A stretch of 50,955 nucleotides of DNA, taken from NCBI GenBank assembly GCA_902532645.1, contig CACAIU010000005.1, positions 1 to 50,955 on the forward strand. The letters are read 5' to 3'. The position numbers and the translations under genes were made by a program. Source of the stretch: an uncultured Pelagibacteraceae bacterium (GTDB taxonomy: Bacteria > Pseudomonadota > Alphaproteobacteria > Pelagibacterales > Pelagibacteraceae). The notes beneath the pieces were generated by a model, which was not told the origin of the DNA, made no database searches, and saw only the letters and a program-made list of their open reading frames with translations. The first letter of the stretch is position 1, and every line of letters starts with the position of its first letter. Of the stretch, positions 10,199 to 20,687 are shown piece after piece.

Positions 10199-10520
10199 CT
10201 TTATTTTTATTTGGATAATATGCTGCGTCAGTCCCAGTTAAATTTTCTTGATGTGGTTTTTGCCATTCATATTTTTCTAAAGTATGTTTTTTCTCAATTT
10301 TATTTGGTGTAAAATGTATCCAAGAATACCATTCAACAGGAATTTTAGATGCGTCTATTGTGTTTGAATAGATAACCCATCTTTTTCCGTTTTTACTTTC
10401 ATAGTATTTATTACCAAGCTCATCAGCACCAACTAGTTTTCCAAAAAAAATAGTTTTTAATCTTGTTCCAAAAGTATCTTGATTCCACCACGTGAAAATT
10501 TTCTTTAAGAGTGTCAACAT
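10161..10520 (-). CDS. NDUFA12-family NADH:ubiquinone oxidoreductase accessory subunit
   Basis: WNQDTFGTRLKTIFFGKLVGADELGNKYYESKNGKRWVIYSNTIDASKIPVEWYSWIHF. Confidence 0.9.
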   Translation of the reverse strand: MLTLLKKIFTWWNQDTFGTRLKTIFFGKLVGADELGNKYYESKNGKRWVIYSNTIDASKIPVEWYSWIHFTPNKIEKKHTLEKYEWQKPHQENLTGTDAAYYPNKNKDGIKKKYSSWKE

Positions 10521-10634
10521 AATATTTTTCTATTTATTCAATTAAAAATTGTAAAATTTAAATTAGACTAAAATATGAATATGTATATAAATTAATTGAT
10601 TCATTATTCAAATTAAAATTTAAATTGAGGTCAA

Positions 10635-11459
10635 ATGGCAAAGTATTTAGTTGAAACTTATTATACCTGTACCTTTAAAGTAAATCATTATTTAGATGAT
10701 ATTAATGAGGCAGAGTTAAAAAATTTAGAAAAAAGAGATGATGGTAAATTTGAGGTTTTAGACGTAAAACTTGATAATAGAAAAACAAAAAGTCTAGATC
10801 CAAAAAACAATAAAGTCCTTGAAAACAACAAAGTGGATGTAGTTACCGAAACGGATAAAAAAAACCCAATTAATAAAGAAAGTGTAATAACAAGTATAAA
10901 CATGGCTAACGAGAAGTCAGGTAAAAGGTTTAGCATGCCTGACAGAAGAAAAGGATATATACAAAAAGCTACTATTGGTGACCACAAAGTTTACCTACAT
11001 ACTGGAGAATATGAAGACGGAAAAATTGGAGAAATATTTATTGATACTAGTAAAGAAGGTGAACTTGTAAAAGCCTTAATGAATAACTTTGCAATTGCTG
11101 TTTCTTTAGGCCTTCAATACGGTGTTCCGTTAGATGAGTTTATAAGTGCATTCGTTGGCACAAAATTTGAACCATCAGGCAAAGTACATGGTAATGATAG
11201 AATTTTAAGTGCCACATCAATTTTGGATTATATTTTCAGAGAATTAGCTATTTCATATCAAAATAGAGAAGATCTAGCACATACTCCAGCTATTGGAGGA
11301 AATGATGCTATCAATACAGAAGATCAAAGCTCTGAAGATCAAAATCAATTATTGAAAATTGTAAAAGACATTACCAGTAAAGGATTTGTTAGAAATAATT
11401 ATAAAAAAAATCTAGTTGATCTGTCAGATGTAAAAATAAGTTTAAAAGGTAAAAAATAA
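10635..11459 (+). CDS. TSCPD domain protein: stand-alone C-terminal domain of class II (B12) ribonucleotide reductase type with distinct N-terminal domain
   Basis: [107 protein letters not shown] resembles the NrdJ C-terminus; no catalytic barrel in this ORF. Confidence 0.82.
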   Translation: MAKYLVETYYTCTFKVNHYLDDINEAELKNLEKRDDGKFEVLDVKLDNRKTKSLDPKNNKVLENNKVDVVTETDKKNPINKESVITSINMANEKSGKRFSMPDRRKGYIQKATIGDHKVYLHTGEYEDGKIGEIFIDTSKEGELVKALMNNFAIAVSLGLQYGVPLDEFISAFVGTKFEPSGKVHGNDRILSATSILDYIFRELAISYQNREDLAHTPAIGGNDAINTEDQSSEDQNQLLKIVKDITSKGFVRNNYKKNLVDLSDVKISLKGKK

Positions 11460-11460
11460 G

Positions 11461-13245
11461 TTATTTTTTTGTTTTTAAAGCTAAATTTAATTCTTTCAAT
11501 TGATCTGGATTTACCTCAGATGGTGCATTCATCATCAAATCTTGTGCATTTTGGTTCATTGGAAACATAGTAACTTCCCTAATATTTTTCTCATTAGCTA
11601 GTAACATTACGATTCTATCAATACCAGGTGCTATTCCTCCATGTGGAGGTGCGCCATAACTAAGTGCATTAATCATACCACTAAATTTTTCATCTACTTC
11701 ATTTTTATCATATCCTGCAATCGAGAAAAGTTTATACATAAGTTCTGGTTTATGATTTCTAATTGCTCCTGAAGATAATTCTATACCATTACAAACTATG
11801 TCGTATTGATAAGCAAGTATATCTAATGGGTTTTCAAAATCTTTATCACTTAAATCACCTTGAGGCATTGAAAATGGATTATGACTAAATTCAATCTTGT
11901 TTGTTGATTCATCTTTTTCGAACATTGGATAATCTACAATCCAACAAAATGCGAAAATATTTTCATCAATTAAATCAAGATCTTTTGCAATTTTATCTCT
12001 TGCTAGTGCAGTAATTTTTTCTAATTCATCTTGTTTTCCACAAGCCATGAAAATACTATCCCCTATTTCACTATTTGTTTTTTTCATGATTTCAACCAAT
12101 GCATCTTGAGAAAAGAATTTTCCTATAGGGCCTTTTGCTGAAATATCTTTATCTTTTTCAAAAGTAAAATAAGCTAAACCAGAGGCACCTTCTTCTTTAG
12201 CCCATTTATCAATATTATCAAAAAAACTTCTGGGTTTATCTTTTGTATTTTTTGTAACAATGCATCTTACTTTAGATCCAGATTTTACTAATTTTTTAAA
12301 TATTTCAAACGAAACATCTTCTCTTGTAAAAATTTCAGTTATATCATTTACAATGAGTGGGTTTCTTAAATCTGGTTTATCAGTACCATATTTAAGCATT
12401 GATTCCTTGTATGAAATCTTTGGAAATTTATCAAACATCAGTTTTTTAGTTGAAAAATTTTTAAATGTATTAACCATTAACTTTTCAACAACATTAAATA
12501 CATCCTCTTGCTCAACAAATGACATTTCCAAATCTAATTGATAAAACTCCCCAGGACTTCTGTCTGCTCTTGCATCTTCATCTCTGAAGCAAGGTGCAAT
12601 TTGAAAGTATCTATCAAAGCCAGAAACCATTATTAATTGTTTAAATTGCTGAGGAGCTTGCGGTAGTGCATAAAATTTTCCTGGATTTAAACGACTAGGT
12701 ACTAAAAAATCTCTAGCACCCTCTGGGCTAGATGAGGTTAAAATTGGTGTTTGAAATTCTAGAAAACCTAATTTATTCATTTCATTTCGTATGTATGAAA
12801 TAACCTTGGATCTTAAAATAATATTTTCATGAATTTTTTTTCTTCTTAAATCTAAGAATCTATATTTCAATCTTATTTCTTCTGCATATTCTTGATCACT
12901 AAATATTGGCATTGGGAGCTCTTTACAAGTGCCTAAAACTTCATGCTGCTCAATAACAACCTCAATTTCACCAGTGTCAATTTCAGAATTAATTGTTTCT
13001 TTAGATCTGTTAACAACTTTCCCCTCAACTTTAATTACCGTTTCTAATTGCATTTTTTCTAAATCAGAAAAATATTTATTATCCTTATCAATTATACATT
13101 GGGTAATTCCATAATTATCTCTTAAATCAATAAATAATAAATTCCCATGGTCTCTTTTTTTATTTATCCAGCCTGAAAGAGAAATTTTTTTATCTACATC
13201 CTCTTTTCTTAATTCATTACACTTGTGTGTTCTGTATTTATTCAA
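11461..13245 (-). CDS. aspS: Aspartyl-tRNA synthetase
   Basis: RTHKCNELRKEDVDKKISLSGWINKKRDHGNLLFIDLRD, FRDEDARADRSPGEFYQLD, GAPPHGGIAPGIDRIVMLL. Confidence 0.97.
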   Translation of the reverse strand: MNKYRTHKCNELRKEDVDKKISLSGWINKKRDHGNLLFIDLRDNYGITQCIIDKDNKYFSDLEKMQLETVIKVEGKVVNRSKETINSEIDTGEIEVVIEQHEVLGTCKELPMPIFSDQEYAEEIRLKYRFLDLRRKKIHENIILRSKVISYIRNEMNKLGFLEFQTPILTSSSPEGARDFLVPSRLNPGKFYALPQAPQQFKQLIMVSGFDRYFQIAPCFRDEDARADRSPGEFYQLDLEMSFVEQEDVFNVVEKLMVNTFKNFSTKKLMFDKFPKISYKESMLKYGTDKPDLRNPLIVNDITEIFTREDVSFEIFKKLVKSGSKVRCIVTKNTKDKPRSFFDNIDKWAKEEGASGLAYFTFEKDKDISAKGPIGKFFSQDALVEIMKKTNSEIGDSIFMACGKQDELEKITALARDKIAKDLDLIDENIFAFCWIVDYPMFEKDESTNKIEFSHNPFSMPQGDLSDKDFENPLDILAYQYDIVCNGIELSSGAIRNHKPELMYKLFSIAGYDKNEVDEKFSGMINALSYGAPPHGGIAPGIDRIVMLLANEKNIREVTMFPMNQNAQDLMMNAPSEVNPDQLKELNLALKTKK

Positions 13246-13908
13246 TTAAACCTCTAATGCTTCTTTTATAATTTTAAAATCGATTGGTTTCTTTCTTTTT
13301 AAACTAATTTCGTCGATTTTATATATGAAATCGGAAATTTTGCCATAAGTTCTATCAATTCTCTTAATTATAAATTCAATAAGTTTTTGGTCTATTGATA
13401 TTTGACGATCTGAAAGATTTTTTAATATTAGTGCATAAATTAAATCGTCACCAGGTTTTTCAATTTGAGATAAAATAAAATTATTAGATCTTGAATTAAG
13501 ATCATTTAATTTAAAATTAAAGTCAACTATCGGTATTTTTGAGGTTACTATTAAGTACTTATTATCCTGATCTATTATATTTATAAGTGTAAATAATAAG
13601 TTTTCATTTATTTTTTCAGTTAAATCCTCAACAATTATATTTTCATATATTTTAATTTGTTGAAGAAAGTCATTATTAATATCTTCTGCATTAATTTTAA
13701 TTCCTCTGTGCTTTTCTAAAAATATATTTATTAAATGACTTTTTCCTGAAAACTTTTCACCTATTAGGTTTATAAAATTTTTATCCCATTTTGGCCAGCT
13801 ATTTAAAAGGCTAAAAGAGTGTTCGTTGCTGTTTGAAACATAAAAATCCTGATCTTTAAAATTTTGATCATAATCAAATTTAAGTATTTGCTGATTAAGA
13901 TTTGTCAT
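13246..13908 (-). CDS. DnaA-related protein, Hda/HdaA-like
   Basis: 220 aa; Walker-A-like INLIGEKFSGKSHLI, no DnaA domain IV; between aspS and the DUF2066 gene. Confidence 0.75.
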   Translation of the reverse strand: MTNLNQQILKFDYDQNFKDQDFYVSNSNEHSFSLLNSWPKWDKNFINLIGEKFSGKSHLINIFLEKHRGIKINAEDINNDFLQQIKIYENIIVEDLTEKINENLLFTLINIIDQDNKYLIVTSKIPIVDFNFKLNDLNSRSNNFILSQIEKPGDDLIYALILKNLSDRQISIDQKLIEFIIKRIDRTYGKISDFIYKIDEISLKRKKPIDFKIIKEALEV

Positions 13909-14983
13909 TTAAAACCCAAATTTTATTTTTAATTTCAAAATCATAATTTTGATCACTCATAACTTCTAAAAACTTATCAGGTGTTCCATTAAAAATAACT
14001 TTATAAAAATTATTTCGATTATCGAATTTATAAATTGAAAAATTATATATCAAATCCATATCAGATAAAATTTTTTCAAATTTATTAATTTTTATATTAC
14101 TAGAGTTATCAATAGAGATATTTAAAGATAACTTTACTGAAGTATTGATTTGATTTTGTGATTTCCAAAAATCTTCGTAGACTAATTTTAAATTACCAAT
14201 AAATTCAAATAACTCTTCTTCATCATCAAAATTAACTTCAGTATAATTTAAATTTTTTATATTTTTTTTTTGATTTAAAAAAATTTTATTAAATACTCTA
14301 ATTTTATTATCATCTTTAAACACAATCATAATTATGTGATCATTTATATTGTATTTGTTTATAATTTCTTTGAAGTCATAAGTTTCTAAATTATTAATAT
14401 TTCTTTTTATTAAACTAAAATCGTCAAGATCTTGGGTGGGTAAGATATAATTTAAAAGATTATTTTTTTTGTTATTTATATTCCAGCTGGAAAATAATTT
14501 ATCTTCAGAGAACATTGAAACTTGATTTTTATTCTGATCAACAAAAACTGGAATGAATAAGAAATCTTTTTTTACAGGTAAAGACGGAAATACATTTTTT
14601 GACTCCAGTAAATCAAATATATTTTTTTTATTAAATGAAACATTAAGGGTAAGATAATAAATTTCATCTATAAACTTTTCCTCCTTAATAGAGAAAGTTT
14701 CTATCATTCCTTTTATTTGATTTATTGGCGTTTTTTTTAATTTTATTTGATCTTTACTTTGGACAATTGAAAAAATTAGTTCATTAAATGCCTTTAAAAA
14801 TCCTTTATCAATAATTTCATTTTTATTAAAATTTATTTCAAAAGGTGTTGATATTCCAATATCATTTATAGAAAATGTCTTTGCATGACTATTTTCTGTG
14901 GAAAAGAAAATATTTATTAAAGCAAGAAATAAAAAAAAATTATATAAAAGCTTTAATTTATAAAGTTGAGAAATAAATTTCAT
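13895..14983 (-). CDS. DUF2066-family secreted/membrane protein
   Basis: N-terminal signal/TM; divergent from purM and upstream of the Hda-like gene, as in alphaproteobacterial synteny. Family call rests on context. Confidence 0.6.
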   Translation of the reverse strand: MKFISQLYKLKLLYNFFLFLALINIFFSTENSHAKTFSINDIGISTPFEINFNKNEIIDKGFLKAFNELIFSIVQSKDQIKLKKTPINQIKGMIETFSIKEEKFIDEIYYLTLNVSFNKKNIFDLLESKNVFPSLPVKKDFLFIPVFVDQNKNQVSMFSEDKLFSSWNINNKKNNLLNYILPTQDLDDFSLIKRNINNLETYDFKEIINKYNINDHIIMIVFKDDNKIRVFNKIFLNQKKNIKNLNYTEVNFDDEEELFEFIGNLKLVYEDFWKSQNQINTSVKLSLNISIDNSSNIKINKFEKILSDMDLIYNFSIYKFDNRNNFYKVIFNGTPDKFLEVMSDQNYDFEIKNKIWVLNDKS

Positions 14984-14994
14984 AAAACATATTA

Positions 14995-16026
14995 ATGAAT
15001 AAAAAAAAATTTACCTATAAAAAAAGTGGAGTTAATATCAAAGCTGCAGACAGGTTTGTTGATTTCATTTCTACAGTTTCAGCAAAAAAAAGAGGCAAAA
15101 AAAAGTTTTCAAATATAGGCGGGTTTGGCTCAATAACAAATATACCTAGTAATATTAAACAACCTAAAATCGTAGCTTGCACAGATGGTGTGGGAACAAA
15201 AATTGAAATTGCTAATACATTAAATAAATTTGATACCATAGGAATTGACTTGGTTGCTATGAGTGTAAATGATTTAATCGTACAAGGAGCTAAGCCTTTG
15301 CTTTTTTTAGACTATATATCAATAAATAAAATTGATCTTAAAAAACTTAAAGCAATAATAAAAGGGATTAACAAAGGCTGTAACCAATCAGAATGTGAGC
15401 TCGTCGGTGGAGAAACTGCTGAAATGCCAGGTACGTATGAAAAAGGTAAATTTGATATCGCAGGTTTTGCTGTAGGAGTTGTTGGAAAGAATAAAATTTT
15501 AAATAAAAATAAAATAAAAAAAAATAATCTTATAGTTGCAATTCCTTCCAGTGGCTTACATTCTAATGGGTATTCTCTTGTAAGATGTTTATTAAAACAA
15601 AAAAAAATAAATATTAAAAAAAATAAATTTTTAAAATCTGAGCTTCTAAAACCGACTAAAATATATGTTAAAGAAATAATGAATTTGATAAACAACAACT
15701 TAATCAATGGCTGTGCAAATATAACTGGAGGAGGTTTGTCTGATAATATTAAAAGAATTATACCAGATAAACTCTCAGCACATATAAGTTTAAATAAAAT
15801 TGAAACTTCTAAAATATTTAATTGGCTTAAAAATAATGGAATTTCTGATAAAGAAATGCTTAAAACATTTAATTGTGGAGTTGGTTTTTGTCTTATTGTT
15901 GAAAGTAAAAATTTAAAAAAAATTAGTAAATTTTTTTCAAAAGAATACAAACCATATGTTATTGGAAAAATTTCTAATGGTAAAAATAAAGTTAAGTTAA
16001 ATGGTTCTATCAACTGGTATCACTAG
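14995..16026 (+). CDS. purM: Phosphoribosylformylglycinamidine cyclo-ligase
   Basis: FTYKKSGVNIKAADRFVD, ACTDGVGTKIEIA, GGETAEMPGTY, ITGGGLSDNIKRI. Confidence 0.96.
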   Translation: MNKKKFTYKKSGVNIKAADRFVDFISTVSAKKRGKKKFSNIGGFGSITNIPSNIKQPKIVACTDGVGTKIEIANTLNKFDTIGIDLVAMSVNDLIVQGAKPLLFLDYISINKIDLKKLKAIIKGINKGCNQSECELVGGETAEMPGTYEKGKFDIAGFAVGVVGKNKILNKNKIKKNNLIVAIPSSGLHSNGYSLVRCLLKQKKINIKKNKFLKSELLKPTKIYVKEIMNLINNNLINGCANITGGGLSDNIKRIIPDKLSAHISLNKIETSKIFNWLKNNGISDKEMLKTFNCGVGFCLIVESKNLKKISKFFSKEYKPYVIGKISNGKNKVKLNGSINWYH

Positions 16027-16582
16027 AATTAAAACAGCTGTATTTATTTCAGGTACAGGAAGCAATTTAAAATCTTTAGCTAAATTTTCTAAAACTAAAA
16101 TATCTCCTATATCAATTAACTTCATTGTTTCAAATAACTCTAAGGCAAAGGGTTTAAATTATGCCAAAAAATTTAAAATTAAAAAAAAAGTTTTAAATTT
16201 TAAAAATAAAAAATTAAGTGAAAATAAGCTACTTTCCATCTTAAAAAAAAATAATATTGAGATGATTTGTCTAGCTGGATTTATGAAAATTTTGTCAAAA
16301 AATTTTATAAAAAAATTTAAAGGAAAAATATTAAATATACACCCCTCTTTACTGCCTAAATATAAAGGATTAAATACTCACCAAAGAGTATTGAAAAATA
16401 AGGAAAAATACTCAGGATGCACCGTTCATTTTGTAAATGCTAGATTAGACTCAGGGAAGATTATTCTACAAAAGAAAGTAAAAATTTTAAAAAAAGATAC
16501 CGAGTCTTCTCTTGCTAAAAAAATATTAGTCCAAGAGCATAAACTTTACCCAAAAGCTATATTAAAAGTTTTTAATCTTTAA
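16001..16582 (+). CDS. purN: Phosphoribosylglycinamide formyltransferase
   Basis: KTAVFISGTGSNLKSL, LAGFMKILSKNFIKKFKGKILNIHPSLLPKYKGLNTHQRVL. Confidence 0.95.
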   Translation: MVLSTGITRIKTAVFISGTGSNLKSLAKFSKTKISPISINFIVSNNSKAKGLNYAKKFKIKKKVLNFKNKKLSENKLLSILKKNNIEMICLAGFMKILSKNFIKKFKGKILNIHPSLLPKYKGLNTHQRVLKNKEKYSGCTVHFVNARLDSGKIILQKKVKILKKDTESSLAKKILVQEHKLYPKAILKVFNL

Positions 16583-16994
16583 AGAAAAAATCTATTTCAA
16601 TTTTAGCATTTTCAACACTATCTGATCCATGAACAGAGTTTTTGTCTATTGAAATCCCGTATTTTTTTCTTATAGTACCCTCTTCTGCATCTTCTGGATT
16701 TGTAGCACCCATTAATTCTCTATTTCCTAAAACTGCATTGTCTTTTTCAAGAACCATTACAACAATTGGACCTGATGATAAATAGGCACATAAATCATTA
16801 TAAAATGGTTTAGTTTCATGAACTTTATAAAACTTTTCAGCTTCTGTTTTTTCAATTTGGATTTTTTTTTCTTTTAAAATTGTAAAACCATCAGATTTAA
16901 ACATTTCTTTAATTTCGTTAGCTAGATTTCTCTCTACTGCGTCTGGTTTTATAATTGATAATGTTTGTTCTAAATTACTCATAATGATCCTCAA
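16572..16994 (-). CDS. ndk: Nucleoside diphosphate kinase
   Basis: [50 protein letters not shown]. Confidence 0.96.
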   Translation of the reverse strand: MRIIMSNLEQTLSIIKPDAVERNLANEIKEMFKSDGFTILKEKKIQIEKTEAEKFYKVHETKPFYNDLCAYLSSGPIVVMVLEKDNAVLGNRELMGATNPEDAEEGTIRKKYGISIDKNSVHGSDSVENAKIEIDFFFKD

Positions 16995-18429
16995 TTAGTT
17001 TGTTTAATAATCTCACTCCGTAACCTGTCGCGCCACCTGAATTTAATGCTCCTCCATACTTTGAAAAAGCCATCCCAGCAATATCTAAATGTGCCCAAGG
17101 TGTTTTATTTAAAATAAATCTCTGCAAAAATTGAGCAGCAGTAGTAGATCCAGCTCCTCCAACATAGTTAATATTTTGCATATCCGCATTTTTAGAATCA
17201 ATAAGTTTGTCAAAATTTTTATTTAACGGCATTCTCCAAACTTTTTCCTCTACTTCTTCCCCTGCATTAATTAATTGTTTTGACAATTTATCGTCATTTG
17301 AAAATAAACCAGCGTATTCTGAACCAAGTGAAACAATAATTGCTCCTGTTAAAGTCGCCAAATCAACTATAAATTTTGGTTTAAATTTTTCCTCAGTATA
17401 AGTTAAAGCGTCGGCTAATACTAATCTTCCTTCAGCATCTGTGTTTAAAATTTCTACAGTTTTACCGCTATAGGATTTAACAATATCCCCAGGTCTTTGT
17501 GCATTTCCTCCAGGCATATTTTCAACAAGTCCAACTACACCAACTGCGTTTACTTTTGCTTTTCTTAGAGCTAAACTTTTCATTAAGCCTACAACTACTG
17601 CAGAACCTGCCATATCATAAGTCATATCTTCCATAAATTTTGCTGGCTTAAGTGAAATGCCTCCAGTATCAAAGCAAACTCCTTTTCCTACAAAAGCTAA
17701 GGGTTTAGATTTATCTTTCAGTCCATTCCATTCCATAGTTACTAAATAAGAACCTCTGATGCTCCCCTGTCCTACACCAAGCAAAGTATTCATTCCAAGT
17801 TTTTTCAATTTTTTTTCGTCATAAATGTTTATTTTAAGACCATCCTTTTTTAATGTATTCAATCTTTTTGCATACTCGTCAGGATGTAAAACATTACCTG
17901 GCTCAGAAACTAAATCTCTTGAACAAAAAGTACCTTCTTCAAGAGCTCTAAACTTAATTTGTTCTTGAAGAGATGGCTTATTTTTTCCGGTTACATCTAT
18001 TTTAATATTTATCTTATTTTTTTTTGTCTTGTATTTTTCAAATTTATAAGATTTTAATTTTAAACCGTGTAAGAAATAACCAATAAAATTACTTGAGTTA
18101 TAATTTAAGGAATCTGAATTTAAATTATAGTCATTTTGTTTTAAATCTTTAAATAAGTCATAAAACTTGGCTCCTAAATTTACAAACTCTGAACTTTTGA
18201 TATTTTTTTTAATTGAAACCAAAATTATTTTTCTTTTAGAATTAATATCAAATGATATTATTTTTTTCTTAGGGTCCTTCGATTTTATCAAATCAGAGAT
18301 GAAAGAATATTCAATGCTCGAAATATGTTTTTTTAAACTATTGATGTTAAATTTTTCATCAGTAAAAAGGACAAGATTAGAAAGATTTTTTTTGGCTAAA
18401 TTGGTTTTATAATTAATAATTACTGACAT
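16975..18429 (-). CDS. pepA: Leucyl aminopeptidase (M17)
   Basis: [48 protein letters not shown]. Confidence 0.95.
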   Translation of the reverse strand: MSVIINYKTNLAKKNLSNLVLFTDEKFNINSLKKHISSIEYSFISDLIKSKDPKKKIISFDINSKRKIILVSIKKNIKSSEFVNLGAKFYDLFKDLKQNDYNLNSDSLNYNSSNFIGYFLHGLKLKSYKFEKYKTKKNKINIKIDVTGKNKPSLQEQIKFRALEEGTFCSRDLVSEPGNVLHPDEYAKRLNTLKKDGLKINIYDEKKLKKLGMNTLLGVGQGSIRGSYLVTMEWNGLKDKSKPLAFVGKGVCFDTGGISLKPAKFMEDMTYDMAGSAVVVGLMKSLALRKAKVNAVGVVGLVENMPGGNAQRPGDIVKSYSGKTVEILNTDAEGRLVLADALTYTEEKFKPKFIVDLATLTGAIIVSLGSEYAGLFSNDDKLSKQLINAGEEVEEKVWRMPLNKNFDKLIDSKNADMQNINYVGGAGSTTAAQFLQRFILNKTPWAHLDIAGMAFSKYGGALNSGGATGYGVRLLNKLIEDHYE

Positions 18430-18490
18430 AAATTTCTAATACACTCTGTTAGAGATGGATGCTATATAAGAATAAAAATACCATTTTTCA

Positions 18491-19612
18491 ATGAAAAAAA
18501 TAATATTTAAAAAACTATTATCAGATTGTTTAATTTTTTTTCTGGTCTCATTGGTGGGAATTAGTTCAATTATATGGGTTTTTCAAGCTGTTAATTTCTT
18601 GGATATAATGATTGAAGATGGAAGAAACTACTATGTTTATCTGCAATACACACTTTTTAGTTTTCCAAAAATAATTAGCAAAGTTTTACCATTTTGTATT
18701 TTTTTTAGCTTTTCATATGTTTTTATTAAATATGAAATGAACAATGAATTAATAATATTTTGGAACCACGGAGTAAAAAAAATTAGTCTAATAAACTTTT
18801 TTTTAATTTTTTCTCTAATGATTTTGTTATTTCAAAGTATTTTATTAAGTATAATTGTTCCTAAATCCCAGGAGATTGCTAGAAATCAACTAAGAAATTC
18901 GGACGTTGATTACTTTGAAGGTCTGATAAAACCAAAAAAATTTAATGATAATGTCAAAAACTTAACTATTTATTCAGATGAAAAAACATCAGAAAATCAA
19001 TTTATAAACATTTATATAAAGAAAAAAACATCAAATGAAAAATTTCAGATAACTTTTGCAAAGAAAGGTATTTTTGAAACCAGGGGTAATAAAAAAGTGC
19101 TAGTTCTATACAATGGACAAACCTTAAATAGCAACAATAATAAAATTACAAATTTTAAGTTTTCAAAATCAGATTTTGATCTTACTAACATGGACTCACA
19201 TCTTGTTGTTCATAGAAAGCTACAAGAACAGCCCACAATAGGTTTACTTAAATGTGTTAAAAATATATCTCTTAAAGAAAACAAAAATATTTTGAATTGT
19301 GACCCATCAAACCCTTCTAATGTTTACAAAGAATTATTTAAAAGATTTTTTTTACCTCTCTATTTACCTTTGTTAATTTTAATTTCTTCATTAAACTTAT
19401 TAATTTCCAAAGAAAGAGTAGATTATATTAGATATAGAATTCTAATATTTTTATTTGGGATATTATCAATAATTATTTCTGAAACCTCGCTAGGTTACAT
19501 AAATAATTTTTTTTTAAAAAATATTATTATTATCTCAATTCCTATAATATTAACCTTATCTATCTATTTAATTTTAATTTTTAAATTTAAAATAAAAGAA
19601 TCTAGGATCTAA
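18491..19612 (+). CDS. lptF: LPS export permease LptF
   Basis: YjgP/YjgQ topology, KVLPFCIFFSFSYVFIKYEMNNELIIFWNHG; tandem with a second permease and lptD. Confidence 0.88.
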   Translation: MKKIIFKKLLSDCLIFFLVSLVGISSIIWVFQAVNFLDIMIEDGRNYYVYLQYTLFSFPKIISKVLPFCIFFSFSYVFIKYEMNNELIIFWNHGVKKISLINFFLIFSLMILLFQSILLSIIVPKSQEIARNQLRNSDVDYFEGLIKPKKFNDNVKNLTIYSDEKTSENQFINIYIKKKTSNEKFQITFAKKGIFETRGNKKVLVLYNGQTLNSNNNKITNFKFSKSDFDLTNMDSHLVVHRKLQEQPTIGLLKCVKNISLKENKNILNCDPSNPSNVYKELFKRFFLPLYLPLLILISSLNLLISKERVDYIRYRILIFLFGILSIIISETSLGYINNFFLKNIIIISIPIILTLSIYLILIFKFKIKESRI

Positions 19613-19613
19613 A

Positions 19614-20687
19614 ATGAAAACATACATTAAATTTTTGATTTATACATTTTTGAAATCTTTTATTAACATTTTTTTAATAATGTTAAGCTTAGTATTTATA
19701 TTAAATATACTTAAAGAAATAGAATTTTTTAGTGGCGTGAATACAAATATGATTTTTCCAATATATTTATCTTTAATGAGCTCACCATCAATAATTTTTG
19801 AAATGTTTCCTTTTATTTTTTTAATTTCTACACAATTTTTTTTTATTAAATTGTTCAATAATAATGAAATTTATATTTTTAAATACTCTGGATTAAAAAA
19901 CTTAAAAATAATAAGTATTTTGAGTATTTTGAGTTTTTTTATCGGCCTAATATTAATTACTTTTTTTTATAGTATTTCTTCAAGTCTGCAAAGCTATTAC
20001 CTGGAAATTAAAAATCAATATTCAGAAGATAAGGCTTACTTAGCTGTAATTAATAAGAACGGATTATGGATAAAAGACATTGTTGATAATGAAATAAATA
20101 TTATACATTCTTCAAAAGTAAGCCAAAATTTTTTATCTGAAACTTTTATATCTACGTTTGATAAAAACTATCAACTTGTAAGAAATATTCAAAGCAACAA
20201 AATTGATATTATGAATAACAAATGGCAGATTTATAATGCAAAAGTTTTTGAGAATAATTCAAGCAAAGATGTAGATATACTTGAATTTTATTCAAATTTT
20301 AATCAAAAGGTTGTTGAAAATTTATTCTCAAATTTATCTTCTCTATCTATTCTAAAATTAGTTGATTTAAAAAAAAATTATAATTCACTTAATTATTCTG
20401 TGATAGACATAGATGTTCAAATTCAAAAAATTCTCACTTATCCTATTTTTTTAATGCTTATGACTATTTTATCCTCAATTATTATGTTCAACACCAGAAG
20501 TTTCAAAAGCAATATTATTAAAATTGTAATTGGTTTGTTTTTTTCAGTTCTGATTTATTATATAAGCAATTTTTTTAATGTTATGGGCACTACGGAAAAA
20601 TTACCGCTTATGATTTCAATTTGGACCCCACTAATATTATTAAGTATAATAAATTTTATAATGCTCTTTAAAATTAATGAAAAATAG
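19614..20687 (+). CDS. lptG: LPS export permease LptG
   Basis: YjgP/YjgQ family; EMFPFIFLISTQFFFIKLFNNNEIYIFKYSG; follows lptF, precedes lptD. Confidence 0.88.
   Translation: MKTYIKFLIYTFLKSFINIFLIMLSLVFILNILKEIEFFSGVNTNMIFPIYLSLMSSPSIIFEMFPFIFLISTQFFFIKLFNNNEIYIFKYSGLKNLKIISILSILSFFIGLILITFFYSISSSLQSYYLEIKNQYSEDKAYLAVINKNGLWIKDIVDNEINIIHSSKVSQNFLSETFISTFDKNYQLVRNIQSNKIDIMNNKWQIYNAKVFENNSSKDVDILEFYSNFNQKVVENLFSNLSSLSILKLVDLKKNYNSLNYSVIDIDVQIQKILTYPIFLMLMTILSSIIMFNTRSFKSNIIKIVIGLFFSVLIYYISNFFNVMGTTEKLPLMISIWTPLILLSIINFIMLFKINEK

Noticed and set aside
10688-10987. 99-aa minus-strand ORF opposite the TSCPD gene
   Set aside because: Antisense shadow of a recognised protein; low-complexity hydrophobic sequence.
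15312-16013. 233-aa minus-strand ORF opposite purM
   Set aside because: Fully antisense to a confident purM; Lys-rich AT-rich coding sequence read backwards yields long Phe/Leu/Ile-rich open frames. No recognisable domain or start context.
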